A DNA stretch of 64,000 nucleotides from Jiella soli (GTDB lineage: Bacteria > Pseudomonadota > Alphaproteobacteria > Rhizobiales > Rhizobiaceae), in the NCBI RefSeq assembly GCF_020615385.1, contig NZ_JAJAVB010000004.1, forward strand, positions 1-64,000, given 5' to 3'. A program made the position numbers and the translations under genes. The notes beneath the pieces are model-generated. The model saw nothing but the letters and a program-made list of their open reading frames with translations. It made no database searches and had not been told where the DNA came from. This document shows positions 55,451-64,000 of the stretch, piece by piece; positions within the stretch are counted from its first letter, which is position 1; each line of letters starts with the position of its first letter.

Positions 55451-56674
55451 TCAGGCGGCCGGCTCGAGCTCGACCTTGATCCAGCCCTTCTTCTGGCTGT
55501 CGAAGGTCTCGTAGGCGGAGATGACGTCGGTCATCGGCTCGTCCTCGGTGAGGATGTGCTCCGGCTTCAGCCCGCCGCGGCGCACCAGTTCGACGAGTTC
55601 CTGCACGTATTTCTTGTGGTTGGCGTTGCCCATGCGCATCGAGATGTTCTTGTTCATGGCGGCGCCGATGGGGAAGAATTCGTGCGTCTGCGGGTAGACG
55701 CCGATGATCGAGAGCGTGCCGGCCTTGGCGAGCATTTCCACCGACCATTCGAGCGCCAGCGACGGGGCGTCGCCCGCCGCGTAATGCTCGGCCTCGGTCG
55801 AGGCTGATCCTTCGGCGAGGCGCTTGACCTGCTGGGCGTAGATGTCGGCGCGCTTTTCGACCTCGGCCAGCATCGGTCCCTTGGTCGGCTTGAAGGCGTC
55901 GACGCCGACGACGTCGATCACCCGGTCCGGGCCGATGCCGCCAGTGAGGTCCTTGACCACTTCGAGCGGGTTCTCCTCCTCGAAATTGACGATCTCGGCG
56001 CCGAGTTCGCGCGCCTTGGCGAGGCGGTCCGGCCGGCGATCGACGGCGATGACGCGCTGGGCGCCCTTGTGCCAGGCGGCGAGGATGGAGAAGAGGCCGA
56101 CGGGGCCGCAGCCCATCACCAGGACCACCTTGCCGCGGCCGGGCTCGATGTCGGCGATGTCGGCACCGAACCAGCCGGTCGGCGCGATGTCCGACAGGCA
56201 GATCGCCTGGTGGTCGGTGATCTCCGGATGCAGCGGCACGAGGTTGGCGTTGGCGAAGGGGATGCGGGCGTACTGCGCCTGCAGGCCGTTGAAGGGGCCG
56301 GTCTGGGCCGGGCCGCCGAAGAAGGACGTGCCGGCGGAGGGGCCGTTCGGATTGGCATCGTCGCACTGCGCGGTATAGCCGGACCGGCAGTAGGAGCAGT
56401 GGCCGCAGGCGATGGTCGAGGGGATCACGACGCGATCGCCGGCCTTCAGGTTGCGCACCTCCTTGCCGACCTCCTCGACGATGCCGATGCCCTCGTGGCC
56501 CATGATCGTGCCCTCCTTCATGCCGGGCATGGTGCCGCGGATCATGTGGAGGTCCGTGCCGCAGATGGCGCTCGAGGTCATGCGCACGATCGCGTCGGTC
56601 GGCTCGGCGATCTTCGGGTCGGGGACGTTTTCGAGACGGATGTCGCGGACGCCGTGAAAGACGACTGCCTTCAT
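55451..56674 (-). CDS. Zinc-dependent alcohol dehydrogenase (formaldehyde-dehydrogenase-like MDR)
   Basis: 407 residues. Catalytic zinc ligands C and H-E are in SSAICGTDLHMIRG and IMGHEGIGIVEEVG; the structural zinc lobe is CGHCSYCRSGYTAQC with four cysteines. The Rossmann loop is VLVMGCGPVGLFSILAAWHKG. Length and the long insertion (LAEGSASTEAEHYAAGD) match the glutathione-independent formaldehyde dehydrogenase-like group. AAGGAG lies seven bases before the ATG. Probably an aldehyde detoxification enzyme in the stress cluster. Confidence 0.9.
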   Translation of the reverse strand: MKAVVFHGVRDIRLENVPDPKIAEPTDAIVRMTSSAICGTDLHMIRGTMPGMKEGTIMGHEGIGIVEEVGKEVRNLKAGDRVVIPSTIACGHCSYCRSGYTAQCDDANPNGPSAGTSFFGGPAQTGPFNGLQAQYARIPFANANLVPLHPEITDHQAICLSDIAPTGWFGADIADIEPGRGKVVLVMGCGPVGLFSILAAWHKGAQRVIAVDRRPDRLAKARELGAEIVNFEEENPLEVVKDLTGGIGPDRVIDVVGVDAFKPTKGPMLAEVEKRADIYAQQVKRLAEGSASTEAEHYAAGDAPSLALEWSVEMLAKAGTLSIIGVYPQTHEFFPIGAAMNKNISMRMGNANHKKYVQELVELVRRGGLKPEHILTEDEPMTDVISAYETFDSQKKGWIKVELEPAA

Positions 56675-56919
56675 GAGGTGCTCCTTTGCGGTGTTGTCGA
56701 CGGCGGTCCTGTTGCCGCCGGGGCCCGGCACGAGGCGCCCCCGGCGGGGAGGGCCGGGATCTCGCTGGTCCAGGCTCGATTCCCGCGGCTAACTCGCTAC
56801 GGCCGCATTGGGGTCCCGGCTTTTCCTGTTGGCGGCTGCCAATTCGGGCGGGCGCCGCACGATGCGCCGTCCCCGTCCCCGTCGGCCCGCCAAGTCGATC
56901 CGGCAGATCCGGGGCATGC
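56675..56919. other. Divergent region left of the EcfG promoter
   Basis: About 245 bases with no supported gene, holding the upstream DNA of the Zn-dehydrogenase gene (minus) and of the small membrane protein (plus). Confidence 0.35.
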
Positions 56920-56944
56920 GGAACTGCGGCTGGTGCGCGGCGTT
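56920..56944 (+). promoter_or_regulatory. Consensus EcfG promoter
   Basis: GGAAC at 56920-56924, spacer of 16 bases, CGTT at 56941-56944: exact match to the alphaproteobacterial general-stress sigma factor consensus. About 40 bases before the GTG of the 58-residue membrane protein. Confidence 0.75.
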
Positions 56945-56983
56945 TGCCGGGGACACGATCGCTTGAACAGAACGAGATGCGCC

Positions 56984-57160
56984 GTGGCGACACCCGACGA
57001 ACAGATCGAACATGGCGGGACCCGGCGTTCCTATGCGCCCGAAGATACGCGCCAGGGCGAGATCGTCCTGAAGACGCTGTGGCGGCGGACGATCTTCATC
57101 GCGGGCCTGGCCGGCATCGTCGTCCTGGTGATCGTCGTCACGATTTTCTCCGGCCGATAG
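56984..57160 (+). CDS. 58-residue single-span membrane protein, general-stress type
   Basis: Starts at GTG 56984, product 58 residues. The N-terminal half is polar and charged (ATPDEQIEHGGTRRSYAPED), and the C-terminal half is one membrane helix (TIFIAGLAGIVVLVIVVTIF) ending in SGR. The exact EcfG consensus upstream and a short leader support expression under general stress. An out-of-frame ATG at 56977 overlaps but gives an arginine-rich reading. No family is recognised. It lies 100 bases before the phospholipase D gene and may be co-transcribed. Confidence 0.58.
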   Translation: MATPDEQIEHGGTRRSYAPEDTRQGEIVLKTLWRRTIFIAGLAGIVVLVIVVTIFSGR

Positions 57161-57260
57161 GGTTTGCCGGGAGCACCATTGCGCAACTGCGAGGCCTTTC
57201 GCCACGACCTGCAGGCAATCCCGGTCACGGCCTCCGCTCACCCAATTCGCCCGGCCCATC

Positions 57261-58415
57261 TTGAAGATCGAGACCTCGCTTCGCACGTTTGGCGGCGGTG
57301 AAACGTCGCAGTTCCCGCATCCGGGAAGAGGTCTGCAAACGCGTCGAAAGGCTGGGACGATCAACGACGATCAGAGCATAACCGCGCGGCGGCAGACCGC
57401 GGCTGCGCCTGGGGTCGAGCCGACATGGCAGCTGTTCCACGCCAACAGGACCATCTGGCCGGCGGTGCTCGACCTTTGCGCGTCGGCCCAGCAGACGCTC
57501 GACGTCGAGCAGTACATCTTTTCCCGCAAGGGGATCGGGGCCGATCTTATGTCCGTCCTCACCGAGCGCGCGCGTGCCGGCGTCCGCGTCCGGCTGCTCG
57601 TCGATGGTTACGGCAGCCTCGGCCTCGCGCCGAGCGAGGCCGGGCGGGCCTTCTGCAAGGCTGGGGGCGAACTCGTCTACTACAATGCGCTGCTGCACCT
57701 CGTGAAGAACCCGTTTGCCGGCGTCCATCGCCTGCACCGCAAGTCGATCTTGTGCGACGGGCGGCAGATGATGGTCGGCGGCTCCTGCTTCGAGGACAGG
57801 ATGGCAGACTGGCGGGACACGATGGTGCTGGCCTCGGGCGACATCGTGACCTCGGCGGAACTGGCCTTCGAACGGGTCTGGCGCTATGGCCGGCACGAGG
57901 AGCGCCGTGGCCCGGCGAGCCGCGGCGAGCTCAGCGAGATCGATCCGGAGGCCTGGGCCTATCTGACCAGCGAGCCGCGCCGGCCGACGCGGCAGGAGAT
58001 CTACCGCACGCTCCTGAAGAAGCTGAGCAGCGCGCGCGAGACGATGGCACTGACCTCGCCCTATCTCATGCCCGACCGCAAGATCTGGCACGCCCTGACC
58101 AAGGCCACGCGGCGCGGCGTTGCCGTCCGCCTGATCATTCCGGCGGTGAGCGACCATCCCTCCGTCGACTTCTTCTCCCAGCGGTTCGCCCGGGCGCTGG
58201 CAAAGCACGGTGTCGAGGTCTTCGGCTACGAGCCGTCGATGATCCACGCCAAGGTCGCCGTGATCGACGACTGGGCGATGGTGTCGAGCTTCAACCTCGA
58301 CATGCTGAGCATCGGCCTCAATGTCGAGAACGGGCTGGCGAGCCGCTCCGCCCGGTTCCGGCGGGCGCTCCTCGATCAGTACGAGTGCGACGTCGCGACT
58401 TCCACGCGCTTCTGA
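57261..58415 (+). CDS. Phospholipase D/cardiolipin synthase-like enzyme
   Basis: 384 residues from the TTG at 57261, the only usable start; the first 50 residues are variable. Two HKD motifs: HRLHRKSILCD near 160 and MIHAKVAVID near 328, with GGSCF and SSFNLD behind them as usual. No N-terminal membrane helices, so it resembles soluble ClsB/YwiE-like or PLD-type proteins rather than ClsA. It likely remodels cardiolipin or phospholipids under stress. The 3' end overlaps the convergent EEP gene by 40 bases. Confidence 0.83.
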   Translation: MKIETSLRTFGGGETSQFPHPGRGLQTRRKAGTINDDQSITARRQTAAAPGVEPTWQLFHANRTIWPAVLDLCASAQQTLDVEQYIFSRKGIGADLMSVLTERARAGVRVRLLVDGYGSLGLAPSEAGRAFCKAGGELVYYNALLHLVKNPFAGVHRLHRKSILCDGRQMMVGGSCFEDRMADWRDTMVLASGDIVTSAELAFERVWRYGRHEERRGPASRGELSEIDPEAWAYLTSEPRRPTRQEIYRTLLKKLSSARETMALTSPYLMPDRKIWHALTKATRRGVAVRLIIPAVSDHPSVDFFSQRFARALAKHGVEVFGYEPSMIHAKVAVIDDWAMVSSFNLDMLSIGLNVENGLASRSARFRRALLDQYECDVATSTRF

Positions 58416-59122
58416 GACGAAGCCGAGTGGGAGACTGCGATCTTCGCCCAGACCGGCAGGTGATCCGAGGCGATGCGGGCGCGCGATGATGCATGCACGC
58501 CCGCGTCGACGACGTCGATGTCGATCGAGAGGATGATCCGGTCGAAGGAGACGAAGGGCAGTTGCGAGTGGAAGCTGAGGCCCGGCGAGACGACGTGATG
58601 ATCCTGGGCGAAATGCGCCAGGCAGCCGCCATCCGTGTTCCACTGGTTGAGATCGCCCATCATCACCGTCGGCAGGGCGTCCTCCAGATCGGCCAGATGG
58701 TCGAGGACCGCCCGGGCCTGGCGTTTGCGCCAGAGGCTGACGAGGCCGAGATGCATACCGACGATCCGCAGCTTTTCGTCACCGATGCGGACGTCGGCGA
58801 GGACGGCGCCGCGCGGCTCGAGGGCCGGCAGGGTCAGCCGCTTGGTCCGCAGGACCTCGATCCCCTCGCGCACGAGGAGCGTGTTGCCGTGCCAGCCAAG
58901 ACTGTATGGCTTCAGGCCGAAATGGATGGGGCGATAGGATGTCGCGTCGCGGATCGCGGCCGGGGACAGGGACGAGATCTTGGCTCCGAAGCGGCGATCG
59001 ACCTCCTGCAATGCGATGACGTCGGCATCGATCTCGTTCAAGACGTCGAGGATCTGCTGCGGCCGTCGGCGCCAGTCGGTGCCGACGCTCTTGCGGATAT
59101 TGTATGATGCGACTGAGATCAT
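58376..59122 (-). CDS. Endonuclease/exonuclease/phosphatase family protein
   Basis: 248 residues from the ATG at 59122. EEP-fold motifs: SVASYNIRKSVG (N-terminal Asn), VIALQEVDRRFG (metal-binding Glu), IVGMHLGLVS, MMGDLNQWN (Asp-Asn) and ASDHLPVWAKI (catalytic Asp-His). Frequently found next to cardiolipin synthase-like genes in alphaproteobacteria; a phosphodiesterase on lipid head groups or nucleic acids is possible. The 3' end overlaps the PLD gene. Confidence 0.87.
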   Translation of the reverse strand: MISVASYNIRKSVGTDWRRRPQQILDVLNEIDADVIALQEVDRRFGAKISSLSPAAIRDATSYRPIHFGLKPYSLGWHGNTLLVREGIEVLRTKRLTLPALEPRGAVLADVRIGDEKLRIVGMHLGLVSLWRKRQARAVLDHLADLEDALPTVMMGDLNQWNTDGGCLAHFAQDHHVVSPGLSFHSQLPFVSFDRIILSIDIDVVDAGVHASSRARIASDHLPVWAKIAVSHSASSQKRVEVATSHSY

Positions 59123-59444
59123 CGGTTCCCTCGGGCCCGGGCTGCCAAGCATGTTCGAACGGGGCGGCCATGGCGTGAGCCGGCCGCCGTCGCCCTAGGA
59201 TAGTCCCCGCACGGAGTTTTGTTCCAGGCAAGCCGCACGAGCAAAGCCGCCCGCCCGCCGGATCGTGGCCGCGACGGCGCATCGCGCCGCCTCATAATTC
59301 ATCAGGCAGACTGGGAAAGTGTGTGATTCGCGTCTGGAATCACAAGTTGTTTGCACACGCAAGCAAAAACCGACTCGACTCCACGGCACGGCGGATGCAG
59401 CTTGCCTGCCGATGCGGCAGCTCAGGTTGAGTGAGGGGGTTGTC
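59123..59444. promoter_or_regulatory. Intergenic region with two inverted repeats upstream of the 66-codon gene
   Basis: Perfect repeat TGTGATTC/GAATCACA (59322-59329 and 59337-59344, spacer 7). Immediately after it, TTGTTTGC/GCAAGCAA (59347-59354 and 59359-59366, one mismatch, spacer 4). The rest of the 320 bases shows no gene. The pair lies about 80-120 bases before the ATG at 59445 and may be operators. Confidence 0.45.
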
Positions 59445-59645
59445 ATGGACTATCAAGATCTTGTGGCGGCAATTTCGGAGGCGCGCGCGGAGACGTCGAT
59501 CTGGATCGAGGGGCGCAAGGCTTTTCGCCGTCGTGGCGCGCAAGCGATCAATCCATACGGATTGCGGTCGCTGGAATATCAGCTCTGGCAGGAAGGCTTC
59601 GGCTATGAGAGGCACCGGATTTCCGACATCAGCCCGCTGAACTGA
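59445..59645 (+). CDS. Small 66-residue protein, possibly ribosome-modulation-factor-like
   Basis: ATG at 59445 after GTGAGGGGG. The product begins MDYQDLVAAISEARAETS and then has EGRKAFRRRGAQ, NPYGLRSLEYQLWQEGF and a basic end. The G-x-x-A ... N-P-Y ... W-x-x-G spacing recalls ribosome modulation factor, but similarity is loose. A real gene is likely because the codons and ribosome site look normal and structured DNA lies upstream. Function otherwise unknown. Confidence 0.58.
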   Translation: MDYQDLVAAISEARAETSIWIEGRKAFRRRGAQAINPYGLRSLEYQLWQEGFGYERHRISDISPLN

Positions 59646-59840
59646 TGCAGAAATCGGGGGATGACGGAATGCGCGGCCGCAGGCGGAGCGGCCATCGCAG
59701 TTGCAGCGGCCATCCGCACCGGCCTTAGGCGCAGCATTCTACCAACTAAGCTGGGACGCCTCGGACCATTTTGGCGGTGATCGTGCCAGCGCCGCGCGAA
59801 GGGCCGCATTTCCGTTATTCCGGGCTTTGCCTCCGGCGAC

Positions 59841-60530
59841 CTATGAGGCGCCAGGCGCCCGTTGAGCGGCATGCGGCGGTACGAGGTCCGTCGAAGCGCC
59901 GCTCTCGCCCGCAAGAAAGCGCGCGCAGGCGCACCCCCCAAGAACCGTCTCGATCATCGCGCGCCCGTTGCGCTCGAGGTCGAAGCTGCGGCCGGAGCGC
60001 AGCCATTCGGAGATCAGCCCGGCGACGGCGCTGAAGAAGATGTTCGCCGCGACCGCCGGACACCAACCGGCCTTCAGCTCGCCGTCGCGGCACGCCTTTT
60101 CGAAGATCCCGGCGATCACCCGGCGCATGGCCTCGTCGGCCTCGTTGCGGCGGGTCAGCGCCGCCTCCATCTCGCCGACATACTCGCAGCGAAACAGGAA
60201 GATCGTTACCACACGCTGCGCCCGCTCGTTTTCAGCGAGATGGCGAAGCGCCAGAAGCGCGTGCCGATAGAGATCGGCGAGCGAGGGGCGCTCCTCCAGT
60301 GGCCGCTCGAGGAAGAATTCCTCCTGCGGCAGCTTGGCGCGCTTATGCATGGCGCGGAATAGTTCGAGCTTGTTGGGGAAGTGCCAATAGATCGCGCCGC
60401 GGGTCAGGCCCGCCGCCGCCGCGATCTGCGTCAGCGTGGTCGAGGCCACGCCGTTCTCGTAAAACAATGTCTCGGCAGCATCGAGGATCGCCTCGCGCGT
60501 CCGCAGCGCATCCTGTTTGGTCCGTCGCAA
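59841..60530 (-). CDS. TetR/AcrR family repressor of the RND pump
   Basis: 229 residues from a TTG at 60530 (LRRTKQDALRTREAIL), with AAGGGA eight bases upstream. The HTH is TTLTQIAAAAGLTRGAIYWHFPNKLELF, exactly the AcrR/TtgR pattern, followed by the helical ligand-binding domain (LERPLEERPSLADLYRHALLAL, VAGLISEWLRSG). Divergent from the RND operon, with an operator-like palindrome at 60551-60568 in the shared gap. Likely represses the pump and is released by toxic ligands. The frame stays open to 60584 without an ATG. Confidence 0.88.
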   Translation of the reverse strand: MRRTKQDALRTREAILDAAETLFYENGVASTTLTQIAAAAGLTRGAIYWHFPNKLELFRAMHKRAKLPQEEFFLERPLEERPSLADLYRHALLALRHLAENERAQRVVTIFLFRCEYVGEMEAALTRRNEADEAMRRVIAGIFEKACRDGELKAGWCPAVAANIFFSAVAGLISEWLRSGRSFDLERNGRAMIETVLGGCACARFLAGESGASTDLVPPHAAQRAPGAS

Positions 60531-60550
60531 CTCGTCGTTCCCTTGCCCCG

Positions 60551-60568
60551 ATACATTTATGCATGTAT
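60551..60568. promoter_or_regulatory. Operator candidate between TetR and RND genes
   Basis: ATACATTTATGCATGTAT: arms ATACAT/ATGTAT around TTATGC. It resembles the TACAT...ATGTA operators of AcrR-type repressors and sits in the short divergent gap. Confidence 0.65.
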
Positions 60569-60622
60569 GTTTGTTGCAATGCAATAGCGCGCTTCTGCCC
60601 GCTGGCGAGGAAAGACGTTCAG

Positions 60623-62041
60623 ATGCATCGGCTTAGTGTGTTTCGGTCCGCCCTCTTGGCGGCCATGATGCTTGTTGTCGGCCCGAAGGGATTCGCGCTC
60701 GCCCAGGGCGGCGCGGCGCCGCCGCCGCCCGCCGTGTCGGTCGAGACGGTGACGAGCCGGACGGTGCCGGTGACCTACGACTATCCCGGGCGCGTGGCGG
60801 CCTCGCGCGAGGTCGAGGTGCGCGCCCGCGTCGGCGGCATTCTCCTGACGCGCGAGTTCGATGAAGGCGCCCGGGTGAAGCCGGGCGAACTGCTCTTCAA
60901 GATCGATCCCGCGACCTATCAGGCGCAGGTGGCGCTGGCGCAGGCCCAGGTCGGTCAGGCCGAGGCCCAGCTCTCGCAGGCGCGGCGCGCCGAAGCACGA
61001 GCCCGCACGCTCGCCAGGAGCGGCGCCTCCAGCCAGTCGACGCTGGACGACGCGGTGTCGGCACGCGAGCTCGCCGAGGCCCAGGTGGCGGCCGCCGAGG
61101 CGCAGCTTCGCACGGCCAATCTCTCGCTCGACTACGCGACCGTGAAGGCGCCGGTCGCCGGGATCACCAGCCTGGAACAGGTGCCCGAGGGCAGCCTGCT
61201 CAGCACCGGCGACCTCCTCACCAAGATCAACCAGCTCGACCCGATCTACGTGAACTTCTCGGCTGCCGATACCGAGGCCGCGACGATCCGGGAAATGCTG
61301 GAAGAGGGCAAGTTTTCGAGAGCGAAGGGCATTGCGGATCTCGACGTGACGCTGATGTTCGGCGACGGCCAGACCTATTCGCAGACCGGCCGCATCGACT
61401 TCACCTCGACGACCATCGACACGGACACCGGCACGATCCTGTCGCGCGCCGTCTTCCCGAATTCCAAGAGCCAGCTTCTGCCCGGACAGTTCGTGCGGGT
61501 GGAGGTGAAGGGCCTGTCGATCAAGGATGCCATCACCGTCCCGACCGAAGCGCTGATGCAGGGGCCGCAGGGAACCTTCGTCTACGTCGTCGACGACAAG
61601 AACGTCGCGGCGGTTCGACCGATCACCGTCAGCCGGACGATCGACGACCAGATCGTCGTCTCCTCCGGCCTCGGCGAAGGCGACCGCGTCATCACCGAGG
61701 GCGTGGTGAAGGTTCGGCCGGGGGCGCCGGTCGCGCCGCAGCCGGCAGCCCCGCAGGAACAGCCTGCGGAGGCGGGTGCCGCGCCCGCGGCCGCCGCCGA
61801 GGAGGGAACCGCGCCCCAACAGGGGCCGGGCACCGAGCGGAAGACGGAGGCCGGCACCGGCGAGGCATCGCAGGCGCTCGCGCTCAGCCAGACGGACAAG
61901 GACCCTGCCGGCGTCGCCAAGGGCGTTACGGACGATCCCACGGGACGGCAGCCGCCGGTGCCGCTTTCGGCACTTCCGGACGGGGCCGATGCCAGGCGCG
62001 CGACGCGCGGTGAGACCGAGCAGGCGGACGCGGCCCGATGA
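60623..62041 (+). CDS. RND efflux periplasmic adaptor (AcrA/MexA-type)
   Basis: 472 residues. Signal peptide with [20 protein letters not shown] and no lipobox cysteine. The adaptor fold is visible: biotinyl-lipoyl half [22 protein letters not shown], helical hairpin ([25 protein letters not shown]), second lipoyl half [16 protein letters not shown], then beta-barrel [19 protein letters not shown]. After about 370 a Pro/Ala/Glu/Thr-rich tail of 100 residues follows, unusual for AcrA. It overlaps the pump gene (ATGA). Links pump and outer-membrane channel; no channel gene is seen inside the window. Confidence 0.92.
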   Translation: MHRLSVFRSALLAAMMLVVGPKGFALAQGGAAPPPPAVSVETVTSRTVPVTYDYPGRVAASREVEVRARVGGILLTREFDEGARVKPGELLFKIDPATYQAQVALAQAQVGQAEAQLSQARRAEARARTLARSGASSQSTLDDAVSARELAEAQVAAAEAQLRTANLSLDYATVKAPVAGITSLEQVPEGSLLSTGDLLTKINQLDPIYVNFSAADTEAATIREMLEEGKFSRAKGIADLDVTLMFGDGQTYSQTGRIDFTSTTIDTDTGTILSRAVFPNSKSQLLPGQFVRVEVKGLSIKDAITVPTEALMQGPQGTFVYVVDDKNVAAVRPITVSRTIDDQIVVSSGLGEGDRVITEGVVKVRPGAPVAPQPAAPQEQPAEAGAAPAAAAEEGTAPQQGPGTERKTEAGTGEASQALALSQTDKDPAGVAKGVTDDPTGRQPPVPLSALPDGADARRATRGETEQADAAR

Positions 62042-64000
62042 ATGCACGCTTCTTCGTCGACCGGCCGATCTTCGCGGCGGTCATCTCGATCCTGATCACG
62101 CTCGGCGGGCTGCTCTCGATAACGAGCCTGCCGATCGAACAGTACCCGCAACTCGTCCCGCCGCAGGTGCAGATCCGGGCGACCTATCCCGGCGCGAGCG
62201 CGGAGACGATCGCCCAGACCGTTTCGGCGCCGATCGAACAGCAGATCAACGGCGTCGAGGACATGCTCTACATGCAGTCCGCGAACTCCTCGTCGGGCAC
62301 CGCGACGATCACCGTCACCTTCGCCTCGGGCACCGATCCGGACCAGGCGACGATCAACGTCAACAACCGCGTCCAGCAGGCCCAGGCTTCGCTGCCGCAG
62401 GAGGTCCAGCGTCTCGGCGTCACGGTGACGAAGCAGAATTCGTCCATCCTCGCCGTCGCGACGATGACGTCGAACGACCCGCGCTACGATGCGACCTATG
62501 TGTCGAACTACGCGCTGCTCTACGTGCTCGACGAATTGAAGCGTACGCCGGGCGTCGGCCAGGCGCAGCTCTTCGGCGCGCGCGACTATTCCATGCGCAT
62601 CTGGCTGCGGCCGGACCGCCTGGCCCAGTACGGGCTGACTCCGACCGACGTCGCCAGCGCGATCTCGGACCAGAATGCGCAGTTCGCCGCCGGCCAGTTC
62701 GGCGCGCCGCCCACCAATTCCGATCTCGCCTTCACCTATTCGGTGACGACCGAGGGACGTCTGCCGGACGCCGAGGCCTTCGAGAACATCATCCTGCGGT
62801 CGAGCGCCGACGGGGCGTCGCTGCTCCTGAAGGACGTCGCGCGGGTCGAACTCGGCGCGCAGGACTACGCCTTCAACGCCACCTATGACGGCAGCCCCAC
62901 AGTCCCGATCGGCCTCTACCTGCAGCCGGGCGCGAATGCGCTCGACACGCTGGCCGCCGTGCGCTCGCGCATGGACGAATTGTCGAAATCGTTTCCGAAC
63001 GGGATCAGCTACGCCATTCCCTTCGACACGACGAAGTTCATCGAGGCGTCGATCGACGAGGTGATCCAGACCTTCATCGAGGCGATGATCCTGGTCTTCG
63101 TCGTCGTCTTCGTCTTCCTGCAGAGCTTCCGCGCGACGCTGATCCCGATGATCGCGGTTCCCGTGTCGATCATCGGCACGTTCGGCGTGCTCCTCGCGCT
63201 CGGCTTCTCCATCAACCTCTTGACGCTGTTCGGCCTGGTGCTCGCCATCGGCATCGTCGTCGACGACGCGATCGTCGTCCTCGAGAATGTCGAGCGGATC
63301 ATGTCGAGCGAGGGGCTGCCGCCGAAGGAGGCGACGGCCAAGGCGATGACCGAGGTCGCGGGGCCGGTGATCGCGATCGTGCTCGTTCTATGCGCCGTGT
63401 TCGTGCCGGTCGCCTTCCTGGGCGGTCTCGCCGGCACGATGTACCGGCAGTTCGCGGTGACGATCGCCGTGTCGGTGACGATCTCGGGCATCGTGGCGCT
63501 GACGCTGACGCCGGCGCTGTGCGGCGTTGTCCTGCGCCAGTCGCACAGCCGCCCGCTGGCGCCGTTTCGTTGGTTCAACGCCGGCTTCGAGAAGCTGACC
63601 GACGCCTATGGGGCGGGCGTCGTCTTCATCATGCGGCGGGCGCTCCTTTCCATCGTCCTCTTCGCCGGGCTGATCGGCGGGATCGTCTATCTGTTCCAGA
63701 CCCTGCCGGGCTCGCTCGTCCCCGACGAGGACCAGGGCGTCAACTTCGCCGTCGCCATCCTGCCTCCCGCCGCCTCGCTGTCGCGCACGACGGAGGTGAT
63801 GAAACGGGTCTCCGACAATCTCATGAAGCATCCGGCGGTGAAGGACGTCGTCACCTTCGCCGGCTTCGACCTCCTGTCCGGTTCGCAGAAGTCGAGCGCA
63901 GGCGTCGCCTTCATCACGCTGAAGGACTGGTCCGAGCGCACCGATCCCTCGCTCGACGCGCGCAACCTGACCGGCGCCTTCATGGGCATGAACGCCGGCA
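62038..64000 (+). CDS. RND efflux pump, HAE1 family (AcrB-like), 3' truncated by window end
   Basis: Inner-membrane drug/proton antiporter. 654 codons are present of the usual 1040-1050. Start [20 protein letters not shown] is the HAE1 pattern. The periplasmic porter loops contain [20 protein letters not shown], and helix 4 carries the proton-relay aspartate pair in [16 protein letters not shown]. Helix 6 and the start of the second half are included. Its ATG overlaps the adaptor stop by four bases. The reading frame is open to the right edge. Probably regulated by the TetR gene. Confidence 0.93.
   Translation, partial: MNARFFVDRPIFAAVISILITLGGLLSITSLPIEQYPQLVPPQVQIRATYPGASAETIAQTVSAPIEQQINGVEDMLYMQSANSSSGTATITVTFASGTDPDQATINVNNRVQQAQASLPQEVQRLGVTVTKQNSSILAVATMTSNDPRYDATYVSNYALLYVLDELKRTPGVGQAQLFGARDYSMRIWLRPDRLAQYGLTPTDVASAISDQNAQFAAGQFGAPPTNSDLAFTYSVTTEGRLPDAEAFENIILRSSADGASLLLKDVARVELGAQDYAFNATYDGSPTVPIGLYLQPGANALDTLAAVRSRMDELSKSFPNGISYAIPFDTTKFIEASIDEVIQTFIEAMILVFVVVFVFLQSFRATLIPMIAVPVSIIGTFGVLLALGFSINLLTLFGLVLAIGIVVDDAIVVLENVERIMSSEGLPPKEATAKAMTEVAGPVIAIVLVLCAVFVPVAFLGGLAGTMYRQFAVTIAVSVTISGIVALTLTPALCGVVLRQSHSRPLAPFRWFNAGFEKLTDAYGAGVVFIMRRALLSIVLFAGLIGGIVYLFQTLPGSLVPDEDQGVNFAVAILPPAASLSRTTEVMKRVSDNLMKHPAVKDVVTFAGFDLLSGSQKSSAGVAFITLKDWSERTDPSLDARNLTGAFMGMNAG

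Overview
This 64 kb window is high-GC chromosomal DNA from an alphaproteobacterium, most probably of the order Hyphomicrobiales (Rhizobiales). The evidence is UvrB with long low-complexity extensions and a rhizobial-type palindromic repeat inside the gene, an extensin-C protein, DUF2293, an HWE-type histidine kinase, an ArsR-methyltransferase fusion next to metF, a candidate alpha-r14-type small RNA, and EcfG-type promoter motifs (GGAAC-N16/17-CGTT). The family cannot be fixed from the sequence; Aurantimonadaceae-like is a guess. Genes are packed on both strands. I see no complete tRNA, no rRNA, no CRISPR array, no transposase and no recognisable phage structural genes.

Layout. 1-533: AT-richer, frame-broken remnant. 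0.5-9 kb: uvrB, a class III cyclase with a membrane tail, a DUF1097 membrane protein behind two palindromes, an extensin-C protein and an AT-rich two-TM orphan. 8.4-11.6 kb: MarR regulator facing DUF899 and glyoxalase-like genes, then SemiSWEET and YrhK. 11.8-14.6 kb: three unknown genes in one direction beside an XRE regulator; the last has a restriction-endonuclease-like E/D/ExK residue pattern. 14.8-20.2 kb: thioesterase, EamA transporter, DUF1499, sodC, GST, aatA. 20.2-20.9 kb: intergenic region with the minus-strand small RNA candidate. 20.9-32.3 kb: coiled-coil membrane protein plus ClpP-like protein, MgtC, lipase, RNase T2, GGDEF protein preceded by a coupled 50-codon ORF, AraC regulator, DUF4189, SDR, ettA. 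32.6-35.1 kb: HWE kinase, single-domain response regulator and a receiver-like protein without the phospho-aspartate. 35.3-40.9 kb: DedA, MOSC, FUSC, DUF2293, TrmO, the SahR-like/metF methionine pair and a 28-residue membrane peptide. 41.3-54 kb: amidase, PLP decarboxylase, CurA-like reductase, ICMT-like protein, animal-type heme peroxidase, TPR methyltransferase, ligase-associated exonuclease without its ligase, MarR-GNAT pair, SDR, aquaporin, CPA1 antiporter.

54-59.6 kb looks like a general-stress cluster: ferritin-like DUF2383, DUF427, a Zn alcohol dehydrogenase, a 58-residue membrane protein behind a consensus EcfG promoter, a phospholipase D-type enzyme and an endonuclease/exonuclease/phosphatase protein. 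The window closes with a TetR regulator diverging from an RND efflux operon (adaptor plus pump); the pump runs off the right edge.

The best candidates for undescribed biology are the three-gene cassette at 11.78-13.97 kb, the small RNA at 20.36-20.48 kb, the coding palindromic repeat inside uvrB, and several small ORFs (28, 50, 58 and 66 residues) with their own signals.
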